Below are positions 47,155-56,181 of a stretch of 64,000 bases of DNA, piece after piece. The position numbers and the translations under genes are program-made. This DNA is from Rhodothermus marinus DSM 4252 (GTDB lineage: Bacteria > Bacteroidota > Rhodothermia > Rhodothermales > Rhodothermaceae). Below the pieces are notes generated by a model, which was given only the letters and a program-made list of their open reading frames with translations, had not been told where the DNA came from and searched no databases. The number at the start of each line of letters is the position of its first letter. Within the stretch, counting starts at the first letter, position 1. The stretch spans positions 1,244,001-1,308,000 of the forward strand of contig NC_013501.1 of the NCBI RefSeq assembly GCF_000024845.1, in the 5' to 3' direction.

Positions 47155-47511
47155 TCAGGCAGTGGCTGCTTCGACGGCAAGCGGCTGCGCATTTTCGGGC
47201 AGCGTCAGCGCTTCGATCAGCACCTTCGTATAACGCTGGCGATGCCCGCGCTTGACCTTGTACCGCTTACGCCGCTTTTTCTTGAACACAAGGACTTTGT
47301 CGGCCTTGACGTGTTCCAGCACACGGGCTTTGACGGCGGCCCCTGCCACGACGGGGCGACCCAGATACACCTGATCGCCGTCAACCACCAGCAACACGCG
47401 GTCGAAAACCAGTTCGTCGCCCGGCTGGGCCTGCTCGTGATACGGAATGTAGAGGTAACGACCTTCCTCTACGCGAAACTGCTTTCCGGCGATGTCAGCA
47501 ATGGCATACAT
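47155..47511 (-). CDS. rplU: 50S ribosomal protein L21
   Basis: The 118-residue protein begins MYAIADIAGKQFRVEEGRYL and has the KVLVFKKKRRKRYKVKRGHR stretch of L21. A short C-terminal extension (LPENAQPLAVEAATA) goes beyond the usual end near KVLIEAL. The start at ATG 47511 is chosen from homology; an upstream in-frame start would add 33 unlikely residues. Confidence 0.96.
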   Translation of the reverse strand: MYAIADIAGKQFRVEEGRYLYIPYHEQAQPGDELVFDRVLLVVDGDQVYLGRPVVAGAAVKARVLEHVKADKVLVFKKKRRKRYKVKRGHRQRYTKVLIEALTLPENAQPLAVEAATA

Positions 47512-47642
47512 GGCTTCCCTCTGCTTTGGGGCGCTGGGTTGGGTACCGACGCGAGAGTTCACGGTTCGTTCAGGAAAAAAGTCGTAGCTTCCAAAGTTAC
47601 GACGCTTCAACGTTCAATGCCAACCAGAGTTGTTAAACGCTG

Positions 47643-48302
47643 ATGGAGATTGTACTTCCCGGTTCGGAGTTGCGCATCGTGCCCCGCAAGATCATCTGCG
47701 TGGGCCAGAACTACGCCCGGCATGCAGCTGAGATGAACAGTACGGTGCCCGAAGAACCCATTCTGTTTCTGAAACCACCGACGGCACTGATCGGTCCGGG
47801 CGAGACCGTGTTGCTACCGCCTCAGTCGCGCGAGGTGCATCACGAAGTGGAACTGGTCGCGGTAATCGGCCGCGAGGGGAAGCACATTCCGGAAAGCGAG
47901 GCGCTCGACTATGTGGCGGGCTATGCCCTGGGGCTGGACATGACGGCCCGCGACCTGCAACTGAAGGCCAAAAAGGCCGGGCATCCGTGGACGGTGGCCA
48001 AGGGGTTCGACACATTCGCGCCGCTGGGGCCCATCGTGCCGGCGACGGCCGTGCCCGACCCGCAACGGGTGCAGCTCCGGCTCCGGGTCAACGGCACGGT
48101 GCGCCAGGATGGCAATACGGTCGATATGGTGTTTTCCGTGGCCCGGCTGATCGCCTACTGCTCGGAGATCTTCACGCTGCAGCCCGGCGATCTGCTCTTT
48201 ACGGGCACGCCCGAAGGGGTCGGACCGGTGCAGGACGGCGACGTGCTGGTGGCCGAAAGCGACGTGCTCCCGGCCTTCCAGGTAAACGTGCGACGGGCTT
48301 GA
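47643..48302 (+). CDS. Fumarylacetoacetate hydrolase (FAH)-family protein
   Basis: The 219-residue protein has the FAH fold of FAHD1-like enzymes: KIICVGQNYARHAAEM, EPILFLKPPTALIGPG, the metal-binding HHEVELVAVIG, a GYALGLDMTARDLQ stretch and LLFTGTPEGVGPV. Members hydrolyse or decarboxylate acylpyruvates or oxaloacetate; the exact substrate cannot be told. It diverges from rplU, and its stop almost touches the converging threonine aldolase gene. Confidence 0.88.
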   Translation: MEIVLPGSELRIVPRKIICVGQNYARHAAEMNSTVPEEPILFLKPPTALIGPGETVLLPPQSREVHHEVELVAVIGREGKHIPESEALDYVAGYALGLDMTARDLQLKAKKAGHPWTVAKGFDTFAPLGPIVPATAVPDPQRVQLRLRVNGTVRQDGNTVDMVFSVARLIAYCSEIFTLQPGDLLFTGTPEGVGPVQDGDVLVAESDVLPAFQVNVRRA

Positions 48303-48303
48303 T

Positions 48304-49338
48304 TCAGGCGCTCGGCCGCCCGAAGAGTCGGTGCAGGATGGCCAGCGCGCGGTCGATGTCCTGCATCGACACGTCCCGGTGCGTGGTGGCGCGGATCGTC
48401 CGGGGGCCGAAAGCCACCATGAGGACGCCCTCGTCCCGGAGCTGTGCCAGGACGCTTTCGGCGGTGCCCCGGCGGACGTCGAAGCGCACGATGTTGGTCT
48501 GCACGCGCTCCAGGTCGATCTCAAAGGCCGGTAGCTCGGCGATGCCCTCGGCCAGGCGTCGTGCTTTGGCGTGATCTTCGGCCAGCAGCGGACGGTGGTG
48601 CTCCAGCGCGTAGAGTCCGGCGGCGGCCAGCACGCCCACCTGGCGCATGCCGCCGCCCAGCAGCTTGCGGAACCGGCGTGCTTCGGCGATGAGGTCGGCC
48701 GAAGCGGCCAGCACGGAGCCGACCGGCGCGCCAAGTCCTTTGGAGAGGCAGACGCTCACCGTATCGAACGGCGCGGCCAGTCGGTGTTCGGGCACCCCCA
48801 GCGCCACGCTGGCGTGCCAGAGCCGGGCGCCGTCCAGGTGCAGGGCCAGGCCGTGGCGGCGCGCCTCGGCGGTAACGGCTTCGACGACGTCCGGTGGAAT
48901 AACTACCCCGCCGGCCCGGTTGTGCGTGTTTTCCAGGCACACCAGCCGGGAGCGCGGCTCCCAGTCGTGCCCGTGGCGCACGGCCAGCGCCAGCGCCTCG
49001 GGCGTGAACCAGCCCGGCGTGTCGTCCAGCGGATGGAGCTGGACGCCTGAGATCAGCGCCGGGGCACCCGACTCGTAATTGAAGATGTGGCTTTCGCGGC
49101 CGAGGAGAACCTCGTCGCCCGGGCGCGTCAGCACCTTGATGGCGAGCTGGTTGCCCATGACGCCGGAGGGGACGAACAGGGCCGCCTCTTTGCCCAGCAG
49201 CTCGGCCACGCGGGCCTCCAGGCGCCGGACGGTCGGATCTTCGCCGAAGACGTCGTCGCCCACCTCCGCTTCATACATGGCCCGGCGCATGCCGGGCGAA
49301 GGGCGGGTCACCGTGTCGCTACGCAGGTCGATCAGCAT
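48304..49338 (-). CDS. ltaE: Low-specificity L-threonine aldolase
   Basis: The 344-residue PLP enzyme splits threonine into glycine and acetaldehyde. The start [20 protein letters not shown] is standard. H84 (SHIFNYE), D169 (LHLDGARLW) and the PLP lysine K200 ([14 protein letters not shown]) are in place. ATG 49338 overlaps the mtgA coding end by seven bases, so the two are probably translated from one message; a more distant in-frame start lies inside mtgA. Confidence 0.93.
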   Translation of the reverse strand: MLIDLRSDTVTRPSPGMRRAMYEAEVGDDVFGEDPTVRRLEARVAELLGKEAALFVPSGVMGNQLAIKVLTRPGDEVLLGRESHIFNYESGAPALISGVQLHPLDDTPGWFTPEALALAVRHGHDWEPRSRLVCLENTHNRAGGVVIPPDVVEAVTAEARRHGLALHLDGARLWHASVALGVPEHRLAAPFDTVSVCLSKGLGAPVGSVLAASADLIAEARRFRKLLGGGMRQVGVLAAAGLYALEHHRPLLAEDHAKARRLAEGIAELPAFEIDLERVQTNIVRFDVRRGTAESVLAQLRDEGVLMVAFGPRTIRATTHRDVSMQDIDRALAILHRLFGRPSA

Positions 49339-50003
49339 CCCAGCAGGCCCATGCGTTCCAGAATGATGCTGGTGTACCACCCCATCTGCTGGGGACGGCG
49401 CCGAAGGGGAGCCGGCAGGCAGGCCGCCAGCGCTGCCGCTTCATAGCGGGTGAGCTGGTGGGCTGGTTTACCGTAATGGTACCGGGCGGCTGCTTCCGCC
49501 CCGTAAATGCCCGGCCCCCATTCCACCACGTTCAGGTACAGCGTCAGTATGCGTTCCTTGGACAGAAGCAGTTCCGCCAGGAGCGTCAGCGGGGCTTCCA
49601 TCGCTTTGCGCAGATACGAACGGTGCGTGGTCATGAACAGGTTTTTGACCAGCTGCTGCGTGAGGGTGGAACCCCCGCGACGGATGCGTTGCTGGCGGCG
49701 GTTGGCTTCCCAGGCTTCGCGCAATGCCTCCCAGTCAAAGCCCCAGTGTGTGTAAAAGCGTGTATCTTCGGCCGCCACGACGGCGCAGGCCAGCTGTTCG
49801 GAAAGCTGTGCGCGCGGACGCGGCAAATAGGTGCGCCGGCAGGACTCTCCCGCCAGCCAGCTCTCGATACATCGTTGCAGTTGCACTCCGGTAATCGGCG
49901 GGAACCAGAAGCGGTAGGCCAGCAGGGCCAGCGTACATAGTCCGTAATAAAAAGCCAGCAGAAAAAAGATGCCTTGCGCCAGTCGTTTCAACAGGCGGCG
50001 CAT
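49332..50003 (-). CDS. mtgA: Monofunctional peptidoglycan glycosyltransferase
   Basis: The 223-residue GT51 enzyme polymerises lipid II. An N-terminal membrane anchor (about 10-32) precedes [15 protein letters not shown] with catalytic E79, then [26 protein letters not shown] and [13 protein letters not shown]. No transpeptidase domain is attached, as expected for MtgA. It follows greA on the same strand. Confidence 0.94.
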   Translation of the reverse strand: MRRLLKRLAQGIFFLLAFYYGLCTLALLAYRFWFPPITGVQLQRCIESWLAGESCRRTYLPRPRAQLSEQLACAVVAAEDTRFYTHWGFDWEALREAWEANRRQQRIRRGGSTLTQQLVKNLFMTTHRSYLRKAMEAPLTLLAELLLSKERILTLYLNVVEWGPGIYGAEAAARYHYGKPAHQLTRYEAAALAACLPAPLRRRPQQMGWYTSIILERMGLLGC

Positions 50004-50016
50004 GGCCGGACGCTGT

Positions 50017-50496
50017 TCAGCGCGAGATCTCCAGAATCTGCAGCTTGACCTTGCCGGCCGGCACCTTGACCTCGACCACGTCGCCCACCGAGCGTCCCAG
50101 CAGTCCCTTGCCGATCGGGCTGTTGACCGATATCTTGCCTTCGTTCAGGTTCACTTCCTGGGGCGATACCAGCGTGAAGACCTGCTCGGCGCCGGTCTGC
50201 AGGTTCTTGACGCGCACTTTGGAAAAGATGTATGCCTTGCTCGTGTCGATTTTGTTCTCGTCGACGATGCGCGCGTTGGCGATGGTCTGCTCGATCTGCG
50301 CAATGCGGGCTTCCAGGCGGCCCTGGGCTTCTTTGGCCGCGTCGTATTCGGCATTTTCCGACAGATCGCCATGACCGCGCGCTTCGGCAATGGCCTTGGC
50401 AATGCGCGCCCGCTCTTTGGTTTTCAGCTCGTGCAGCTCTTCCTTGAGCTTCTGGAGCGCTTCCCTGGTCAGGTAAACCGGCTTCGGATCCTGCAT
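50017..50496 (-). CDS. greA: Transcription elongation factor GreA
   Basis: The 159-residue protein has the N-terminal coiled coil (LKEELHELKTKERARIAKAI), the tip motif GDLSENAEYDAAKEAQ with its acidic residues, and the C-terminal FKBP-like domain ending SPIGKGLLGRSVGDVVEVKV. It rescues backtracked RNA polymerase by stimulating transcript cleavage. It lies 13 bases upstream of mtgA. Confidence 0.97.
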   Translation of the reverse strand: MQDPKPVYLTREALQKLKEELHELKTKERARIAKAIAEARGHGDLSENAEYDAAKEAQGRLEARIAQIEQTIANARIVDENKIDTSKAYIFSKVRVKNLQTGAEQVFTLVSPQEVNLNEGKISVNSPIGKGLLGRSVGDVVEVKVPAGKVKLQILEISR

Positions 50497-50628
50497 AGAT
50501 CTACCACAGTGTTTGCTGCGCTACGAGTCGGTACAGAAAAAGAGAACGCCACGGCCTTTCGGCTGCGGCGATCCGGAAAAAGGTTACGGCTGTGTCTTTC
50601 CAACGCCTGTCGCCACCGATAGATCCGG

Positions 50629-51198
50629 CTACCAGCCGATGGTCGGGGCCGGGCGGTCAGGCGGAGCGTCCTCGGTGACGTCGAGCACGCGCCGGGCCGT
50701 CCAGTAGTGGCGTCGCCAGTAGGGTTCATCGAGGCGCGAGACGGTAACGCCGGTCGAGCTGGCCGCATGGAAAAAGCGGCCGTCGCCGAGATAGATGCCT
50801 ACATGTCGGTTTTTGCGATCCAGTCGAAAAAACACAAGGTCGCCGGCCTGCAACGCCTGGCGGGATACGGGTCGGCCGATGCGGGCCTGTGCTTCGGTGG
50901 TGCGGGGCAGCGTCAGCCCGAAGGCGTCCTGGTAGACGCGCACGACCAGCCCCGAGCAGTCGATGCCCCGGTGGTCGAGCCCACCCCAGCGGTGGGGCGT
51001 GCCCTCCCAGCGCTCCAGCTCGGCCAGCAGGCGCGCCCGCACGTCGGCGGCGCCGGACGTCGGCGCCGGCGGCGGGGCGGCCGTGCGGCAACCCACGAGT
51101 ACCAGCCAGCCCAGCAGTAGCAGCAGATGGTGGAACCGAAGTCTGGCGGCTCGTATAACCTGCAGGGTTGTCGGTTGAATGGAAACGAATCCGATCAT
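50629..51198 (-). CDS. NlpC/P60 (C40) peptidoglycan hydrolase lipoprotein
   Basis: The 189-residue protein from ATG 51198 has a lipoprotein signal LLLLLGWLVLVGC (C37) and an NlpC/P60 domain. Catalytic C81 is in RGIDCSGLVVRVYQ, H132 in RKNRHVGIYLGDG and H144 in RFFHAASS. Such enzymes cut peptide stems (often D-Glu-DAP). The start overlaps the divergent YtxH gene by 20 bases; other in-frame starts lie further inside that gene. An amino-terminal stretch of about 20 polar residues before the hydrophobic core is long for a signal peptide. Confidence 0.85.
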   Translation of the reverse strand: MIGFVSIQPTTLQVIRAARLRFHHLLLLLGWLVLVGCRTAAPPPAPTSGAADVRARLLAELERWEGTPHRWGGLDHRGIDCSGLVVRVYQDAFGLTLPRTTEAQARIGRPVSRQALQAGDLVFFRLDRKNRHVGIYLGDGRFFHAASSTGVTVSRLDEPYWRRHYWTARRVLDVTEDAPPDRPAPTIGW

Positions 51199-51487
51199 GC
51201 GTGTATCCTGGCCTGTTGCGATCTGTGCCTTTGCGGCCGGCGTGGTGACCGGCCTGCTGCTGGCGCCCCGGGCGGGGCATGAAACCCGTCGTGAACTGGC
51301 GAGCAAAGCGCGTGCCCGGCTGCATGAGCTGGAGGAGCAGCTTCACGGCGTGGAGTCGCACCTCCGACGGGTGGAGCAGCAACTGCAGACGCTGGGCGAA
51401 CGCTTCCGCAAGGCCGCGGCGTCGGAGGCCTGGCAGCTGGAAAACAGGGACATCGCCCGCGAGCTGCCCCGCATGCCCCACGGCTGA
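51179..51487 (+). CDS. YtxH-like membrane-anchored coiled-coil protein
   Basis: The 102-residue protein has one N-terminal transmembrane helix (VAICAFAAGVVTGLLLAPRA, with the GLLLAPRAGHETR junction typical of YtxH proteins). A long coiled coil (about 40-85, ARARLHELEEQLHGVESHLR) follows. Function is unknown; related proteins are stress-linked. The start may be ATG 51179 or 51197, both overlapping the divergent NlpC gene. Confidence 0.72.
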   Translation: METNPIMRVSWPVAICAFAAGVVTGLLLAPRAGHETRRELASKARARLHELEEQLHGVESHLRRVEQQLQTLGERFRKAAASEAWQLENRDIARELPRMPHG

Positions 51488-51564
51488 AGCCGGATCTCCT
51501 GCGGGCGCTACACGTTCGAGGGCTTGTAGTTGTTGCAGGGTCAAACCAAAATCAGGGCAGATCC

Positions 51565-52080
51565 ATGCCTTATCCGGAAGAACTGGTCCGGCCCATGCGT
51601 GAAGAACTCACGCGGCTGGGCGTCGAAGAATTGCGGGATGCGGCCGCCGTCGATGCCGCTTTCGAAGCGGCCAAGGAAGGGACGTTGCTGCTGGTGATCA
51701 ACTCGGTCTGCGGGTGTGCGGCGGCCAATGCGCGGCCGGCCGTGGCGCTGGCGCTGCAGGCACCGGTAAACAAACCGGACCGCTGGGTGACGGTGTTTGC
51801 CGGACAGGACCTGGAGGCCACGGCCCGGGCGCGGGAATACCTGGCCGGCATTCCGCCTTCGTCGCCGTTTATTGCCCTGTTCAAGTACGGCGAGCCTGTT
51901 TTTGTGCTGGAGCGCCGTCACATCGAAGGCCGGAGCGCCAGCGCCATTGCGGCGGACCTGGTGCAGGCCTTCGAAAAGTACTGCGGCACCGACGTCATGC
52001 CCGAAGATGGACCGGAAATGCCGGAAGTCGATACATACGGCCCCTCGGTGCTGCCGCCAACCTTCCGTTCGATTCTCTGA
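51565..52080 (+). CDS. BrxA/BrxB-family bacilliredoxin
   Basis: The 171-residue thioredoxin-fold protein has the CGC active-site motif (C49-G50-C51) in VINSVCGCAAANARPAVALA, as in YphP/YqiW. It also has the family elements HIEGRSASAIAADLVQAFEK and the terminal GPSVLPPTFRSIL. Bacilliredoxins remove bacillithiol or related thiols from oxidised proteins. Whether this organism makes bacillithiol is not shown here. A strong terminator follows. Confidence 0.92.
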   Translation: MPYPEELVRPMREELTRLGVEELRDAAAVDAAFEAAKEGTLLLVINSVCGCAAANARPAVALALQAPVNKPDRWVTVFAGQDLEATARAREYLAGIPPSSPFIALFKYGEPVFVLERRHIEGRSASAIAADLVQAFEKYCGTDVMPEDGPEMPEVDTYGPSVLPPTFRSIL

Positions 52081-52108
52081 ATTCAGCCGGAAGGCCCGAT
52101 TTTCCAGA

Positions 52109-52136
52109 AGCCGCCCGCTTCCGGGCGGCTTTTTTT
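52109..52136 (+). terminator. Rho-independent terminator after the bacilliredoxin gene
   Basis: AGCCGCCCG (52109-52117) and CGGGCGGCT (52122-52130) pair perfectly over a CTTC loop and are followed by six further Ts. Confidence 0.95.
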
Positions 52137-52213
52137 GTGACGAGCCGTTACAACCTCCGGAAAGTGGTGTCTTTATCAGAAGGTGAGCTGGTCGATATTT
52201 TCCGGAGGAGAGC

Positions 52214-54199
52214 ATGTGGCCGCGTGTATCTTTTCGTACATTATTTGCAGGGGGAGGGCAGAGCCTTTCGGTCCCCGCCATGCTGGATGACGAAACCATT
52301 CCCATGAAAGAGGAAGCGCCGGTTTCGAAAGAACAGCGGCGTGCCCGGGTGGAGCATGCCATCGTGGAGGCGGCCCGGCTGCTGGTGGCTCCGGATCCGC
52401 TCGACATGGAGGCCCTGCTGCGGATTCTGGGCGAGGCGACCGACGCGGCATCGGTCTACTTCGTGGGCGTGCCGCAATCGGGGGAGGCGCAGGATTATTC
52501 CTATACCGTCTGGCATCGACAGCAGCCGAAGACACCGCACTGGTGGCAGGAGCTGGAAGCGCGGCTCCGGAAATACTTTCCGACGCCAGCCACGCAGGAC
52601 GAAGTGCATCAGCTTGGCGAAAACCTGCTGGTGGTGCCGGTACTCTCGGCCGAAGATGAATTTTACGGCTATCTGGGACTGGAATTCGCCGACGGACTAT
52701 CGGAGGCGCGTCAGGAGGAGGCCCGGCTGCTGGAAGTGCTGGGAGGCCTGCTGGCCACTTACTTCGATCGCAGGGCTACCGAAGTGGCCCGTCGAGAAAG
52801 TGAAGAACGGTGGCGGCGGCTGGTAGAGCAGCTGCCCGAGCCGATCCTGCTGGTGGCCCGTGACGCGCTGGTTTATCTCAACCCGGCCGGACGGCGGCTG
52901 CTGGGGGCCGAGGCCGAGGAAGATCTGACCGGACGTTCACTCCTGGATTTTTTCTCGGCGGATCAGTACGACGAGGTCGCCCGCCAGCTTCGACGCCTGG
53001 AGGCGGGCGAGGCGGTGCCGCCTTTTGAGGGCTCGTTAATTCGTTTTGACGGTGAGGAGCGGATCGTTGAGATCACGGCGGCACGGGTGCTCTTCCAGGG
53101 CCATCCCGTGGTCCAGCTCATTCTGCGCGACCTGACCGAGCGGCGGCGGGCCGAAGAGCGTTACCGGGCTTTTGTCAGCACGATCACCGAGGGCATCTTT
53201 CGGATTGAGTTGCGGCAGCCGGTGGCCACGACCACGCTGCCGGATTTGCAGGTGGAGCACCTCTATCAGCATGGCTATCTGGCCGAATGCAATGCGGTGA
53301 TGGCGCGCTGGCTGGGGGCTGAGCGCCCCGAGGAGGTGGCCGGTCGTCCGCTTTCATCGCTCCGGCACTACTTCCGTCCGCGTTACCTGCGTGAGTTCGT
53401 GCAGCGGGGCTATCAGGTGCACGGCGAGGAATATGCGCTGTCGGGCAAGCAGGGCATGCGTTACTTCGTGGTCAATGCCGTGGGGACGGTGGAGCGGGAT
53501 CGGCTGGTGCGCGTCTGGGGCAGCGCCGTCGAAGTGACGGAACGGGTGGAACTGGAGCGCCGCATGGTCCAGACGCTGGAGGAGCAGCAGCAGGCTATCG
53601 GGCGCGATCTGCACGACGGCGTCGGGCAGTTGCTGACAAGCGTCCGTATGCTCAGCGAGAACCTGGCCACGCGCCTGCAGGCCGAGCAGCACGAACTGGC
53701 CGAGCTGGCCCAGAAGGTCGTGCGTTTCGCTCAGGAAGCCTCCGAGGGGGTGCGAACAATCTACCGGGGGCTGACGCCGGCCCAGCTCTACACGGAAGAT
53801 CTGACGCTGGCCCTGGAAGAACTGGCCTACAACACGAACGCCCTGCCCGGAATTCGCTGCCGGTTTGAAACGGATGGGCAGGTGTCGATCGACAATCAGG
53901 AAGTCAAGCTGCACCTGTACCGTATTGCCCAGGAAGCCATCAACAACGCGCTCAAACATGCGCAGGCTTCGGAGATCGTGCTGACACTGCGCCGTCGGGA
54001 CGATGTCATTGAACTCTGTGTGGCCGACAACGGCTGCGGCCTCGATCCGAGCCGGGCCCGCGCCGACTCGCTGGGATTGAAAACCATGTACTACCGGGCG
54101 CGCACGATCGGCGGTACGCTGCGCATTCATTCGCGACCGGGCGAAGGGACCACCATCTGCTGTCGCATCCCGGTGGGTGAAATGCACGGAACTACCTGA
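52214..54199 (+). CDS. GAF/PAS-domain sensor histidine kinase, NarL-type (HisKA_3)
   Basis: The 661-residue protein lacks transmembrane segments, so it is probably cytoplasmic. A GAF-like domain (about 40-190) precedes one PAS domain (about 200-320, PILLVARDALVYLNPAGRRL) and a second PAS-like segment (about 320-450). HisKA_3 follows with phospho-acceptor H467 in GRDLHDGVGQLLTSVRMLSE, then HATPase_c with QEAINNALKHAQA and DNGCGLDPSRARADSLGL. CGGAGGAG lies just before ATG 52214, which supports this start over ATG 52280. It precedes two NarL-type regulators, its likely partners. Confidence 0.9.
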   Translation: MWPRVSFRTLFAGGGQSLSVPAMLDDETIPMKEEAPVSKEQRRARVEHAIVEAARLLVAPDPLDMEALLRILGEATDAASVYFVGVPQSGEAQDYSYTVWHRQQPKTPHWWQELEARLRKYFPTPATQDEVHQLGENLLVVPVLSAEDEFYGYLGLEFADGLSEARQEEARLLEVLGGLLATYFDRRATEVARRESEERWRRLVEQLPEPILLVARDALVYLNPAGRRLLGAEAEEDLTGRSLLDFFSADQYDEVARQLRRLEAGEAVPPFEGSLIRFDGEERIVEITAARVLFQGHPVVQLILRDLTERRRAEERYRAFVSTITEGIFRIELRQPVATTTLPDLQVEHLYQHGYLAECNAVMARWLGAERPEEVAGRPLSSLRHYFRPRYLREFVQRGYQVHGEEYALSGKQGMRYFVVNAVGTVERDRLVRVWGSAVEVTERVELERRMVQTLEEQQQAIGRDLHDGVGQLLTSVRMLSENLATRLQAEQHELAELAQKVVRFAQEASEGVRTIYRGLTPAQLYTEDLTLALEELAYNTNALPGIRCRFETDGQVSIDNQEVKLHLYRIAQEAINNALKHAQASEIVLTLRRRDDVIELCVADNGCGLDPSRARADSLGLKTMYYRARTIGGTLRIHSRPGEGTTICCRIPVGEMHGTT

Positions 54200-54215
54200 T
54201 TCCTTATACCAGATG

Positions 54216-54244
54216 TTGATTGCCTCCGTTTTGTTGTATATTTC
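54216..54244 (+). promoter_or_regulatory. Bacteroidota-type promoter before the first response regulator
   Basis: TTG at 54216-54218 and TATATTTC at 54237-54244 resemble the TTTG/TAnnTTTG elements of the Bacteroidota primary sigma factor, with 18 bases between. The sequence lies in a visibly AT-rich pocket 34 bases before the start codon. Confidence 0.5.
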
Positions 54245-54277
54245 TGGCGAAGTGGTATAAAAAAGAGAGGTGGGCTG

Positions 54278-54982
54278 ATGATGCATTCCTTGCTACGAGA
54301 AAACACGGGCGCGCAGAGCGACCGCATCCGCGTGGTGATTGTCGACGACCACCCGGCCATTCGGGAGGCGCTCTCGGACACGATCAACAGCGCCATGGGC
54401 ATGGAAGTCGTGGGGCAGGCCAGCACGGCCGCCGAGGCGTTCCGCCTGATCGAAAAAGAGCGTCCCACGGTGGCGGTCGTCGACATCTCGCTGGAGGATG
54501 CGCACGGCCTGGATCTGGTCCAGAACATCCGGGCACAGTTCCCCGAAGTGCTGGTTGTCATCTTTTCCATGTACGACGAGAGCGTCTATGCCGAGCGGGC
54601 CATCCGGGCCGGCGCTTCGGGCTACCTGATGAAGAGCGAGCCCACACAGAGTGTCGTGGAGGCCATCCGGGCCGTCGTGCGCGGTGAGGTCTACCTGAGC
54701 CGACGTATGGCCTCGCGCATTCTCAGCAAAGTGGCCATGGGACGGGCACCGGGGCCCGGCTTTGCCATCGACGAGCTGACCGACCGGGAGATGGCCGTCT
54801 TCCAGATGCTCGGCCAGGGCTACACGATCGACGAAATCACGGAGCGGCTGAACCTGAGTCGGAAGACGGTCGAGACCTACCGCCGCCGCGCCAAGGAAAA
54901 GCTCGGCTTCGACTCAGTGGCCGAATTGCTCCAGTTTGCCGTGCAGTGGACGCACGCGCAGGGACGGGGTGGCAAATTGTGA
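54278..54982 (+). CDS. NarL/FixJ-family response regulator, paralogue 1
   Basis: The 234-residue protein has a receiver domain (about 15-135: VVIVDDHPAIREAL, phospho-acceptor D69 in AVVDISLEDAHGLDL, K115-like lysine in GYLMKSEPTQ). A LuxR-type helix-turn-helix (about 165-225: LTDREMAVFQMLGQGYTIDE, NLSRKTVETYRRRAKEKLGF) follows. The neighbouring HisKA_3 kinase is the obvious phosphate donor. ATG 54278 or 54281 may be used; GAGAGGTGGG lies just upstream. Confidence 0.93.
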   Translation: MMHSLLRENTGAQSDRIRVVIVDDHPAIREALSDTINSAMGMEVVGQASTAAEAFRLIEKERPTVAVVDISLEDAHGLDLVQNIRAQFPEVLVVIFSMYDESVYAERAIRAGASGYLMKSEPTQSVVEAIRAVVRGEVYLSRRMASRILSKVAMGRAPGPGFAIDELTDREMAVFQMLGQGYTIDEITERLNLSRKTVETYRRRAKEKLGFDSVAELLQFAVQWTHAQGRGGKL

Positions 54983-55008
54983 AGAAGTTTTGATGCATAG
55001 GTGATCTG

Positions 55009-55033
55009 GCGCAACATGCATGGCGTGTTGCGC
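55009..55033. promoter_or_regulatory. Inverted repeat GCGCAACA/TGTTGCGC between the two response-regulator genes
   Basis: GCGCAACA (55009-55016) and TGTTGCGC (55026-55033) are exact inverted repeats nine bases apart and overlap the CTGGCGCA motif at 55006. It is 27 bases after the first regulator gene. A protein-binding site or a short 3' hairpin are both possible. The rest of this 271-base gap shows no ORF. Confidence 0.5.
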
Positions 55034-55253
55034 GCGTCCTTATCTTTCGAAATGCTTCAGTCTCCGGCGCACGCCTATGCGCTGAAACTACATATCCCTT
55101 TCCGCTAAAGTTTGGAATTGAACGACAGCGCCTGCCGTTAACTTTCCGTTGTCTCACCGAGAGACCTATCGGGACCGGAGGGAAGGATTCGTAAAGCGTC
55201 ACCCTTGTTGCAACAGGTATCAGCGGATTTCTTTTATCATTTGAGGCAGGCGC

Positions 55254-55982
55254 ATGATGGCTCTGGAAGTTTTATTCCAGCGCTCCGATCCGGAGCTAAA
55301 AGATACACCCCGTGTGCGGCGCGGACCCATTCGCATTTTCGTCGTGGACGATCATCCGGCTATTCAGGAAGCCCTTGCGGCCACGGTAAGCAGCGAGGCG
55401 GATCTGGAGCTGGTGGGAAGTGCGCGCACGGCCGCCGAGGGCATGAAGCGAATCCGAGCGTTGCGGCCGGACGTGGTGGTGGTGGACATCTCGCTGGAAG
55501 ATGCGCACGGACTGGACCTGGTGCATCAGATTCGGGCCGAACTGCCCGAAACGCAGGTGATCGTCTTTTCTATGTACGACGAGGTGGCCTATGCCGAGCG
55601 GGCCATCCGAGCCGGCGCCATGGGCTACGTGATGAAGAGCGAATCGACGCAGAGCGTCGTGGAGGCCATCCGGACGGTCATGCAGGGCGAGGTGTACCTG
55701 AGCCACCGCATGGCCTCGCGCATTCTGAGCAAGGTGGTCCGGGGCCGAAGCGTCCAGCCGCATGTGCTGTCGCTTGATATGCTGACCGACCGGGAGATGG
55801 CCGTCTTTCAACTACTCGGGCAGGGCTATTCGATCGAGGAGATCATGCAGCGGTTGAACCTGAGTCGGAAGACGGTCGAGACCTACCGCCGCCGCGCCAA
55901 GGAAAAACTGGGCTTTTCGTCGGTCGGCGAGCTACTGCAGTTTGCGGTGCAGTGGACCTATCGGCATACCCGCCAGGAATAG
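55254..55982 (+). CDS. NarL/FixJ-family response regulator, paralogue 2
   Basis: The 242-residue protein is a close paralogue of the preceding regulator, with receiver domain (IFVVDDHPAIQEALAATV; D78 in VVVDISLEDAHGLDL) and LuxR HTH. The recognition-helix segment LSRKTVETYRRRAKEKLGF is identical in both, so they may bind the same DNA site. The N-terminus and receiver surface differ, which could separate their kinases. It lies 199 bases before the exopolysaccharide genes. ATG 55254 follows GAGGCAGG; ATG 55257 is possible. Confidence 0.93.
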   Translation: MMALEVLFQRSDPELKDTPRVRRGPIRIFVVDDHPAIQEALAATVSSEADLELVGSARTAAEGMKRIRALRPDVVVVDISLEDAHGLDLVHQIRAELPETQVIVFSMYDEVAYAERAIRAGAMGYVMKSESTQSVVEAIRTVMQGEVYLSHRMASRILSKVVRGRSVQPHVLSLDMLTDREMAVFQLLGQGYSIEEIMQRLNLSRKTVETYRRRAKEKLGFSSVGELLQFAVQWTYRHTRQE

Positions 55983-55990
55983 ATGCGCTT

Positions 55991-56051
55991 CTGGCGCAGA
56001 AAACGCAGAAAGTATGCGCCAATTCTACCTTCTGTGTAATCCACTGGCGCA
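55991..56051. promoter_or_regulatory. Cluster of CTGGCGCA operator-like motifs before the exopolysaccharide operon
   Basis: CTGGCGCA occurs at 55991-55998 and 56044-56051, and the inverted TGCGCCA at 56015-56021. The same word is found at 55006-55013 and a near match (CTGGCGAA) at 54244-54251, i.e. in the other intergenic regions next to the twin regulators. This arrangement looks like a regulator-binding cluster. The adjacent sequence contains no other ORF. Confidence 0.5.
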
Positions 56052-56181
56052 CTTTTATTGGGTCAGTTGCCGCCGCCGGAGGCGCTGAAACCGGACGTCC
56101 GAAAAGTCGGCCCATGGGTATCTTTTCGTAGCCTGACTGAAAGCCGGTCAGGTCTGGTTTAAACGAACGGGGACAGAGTGT

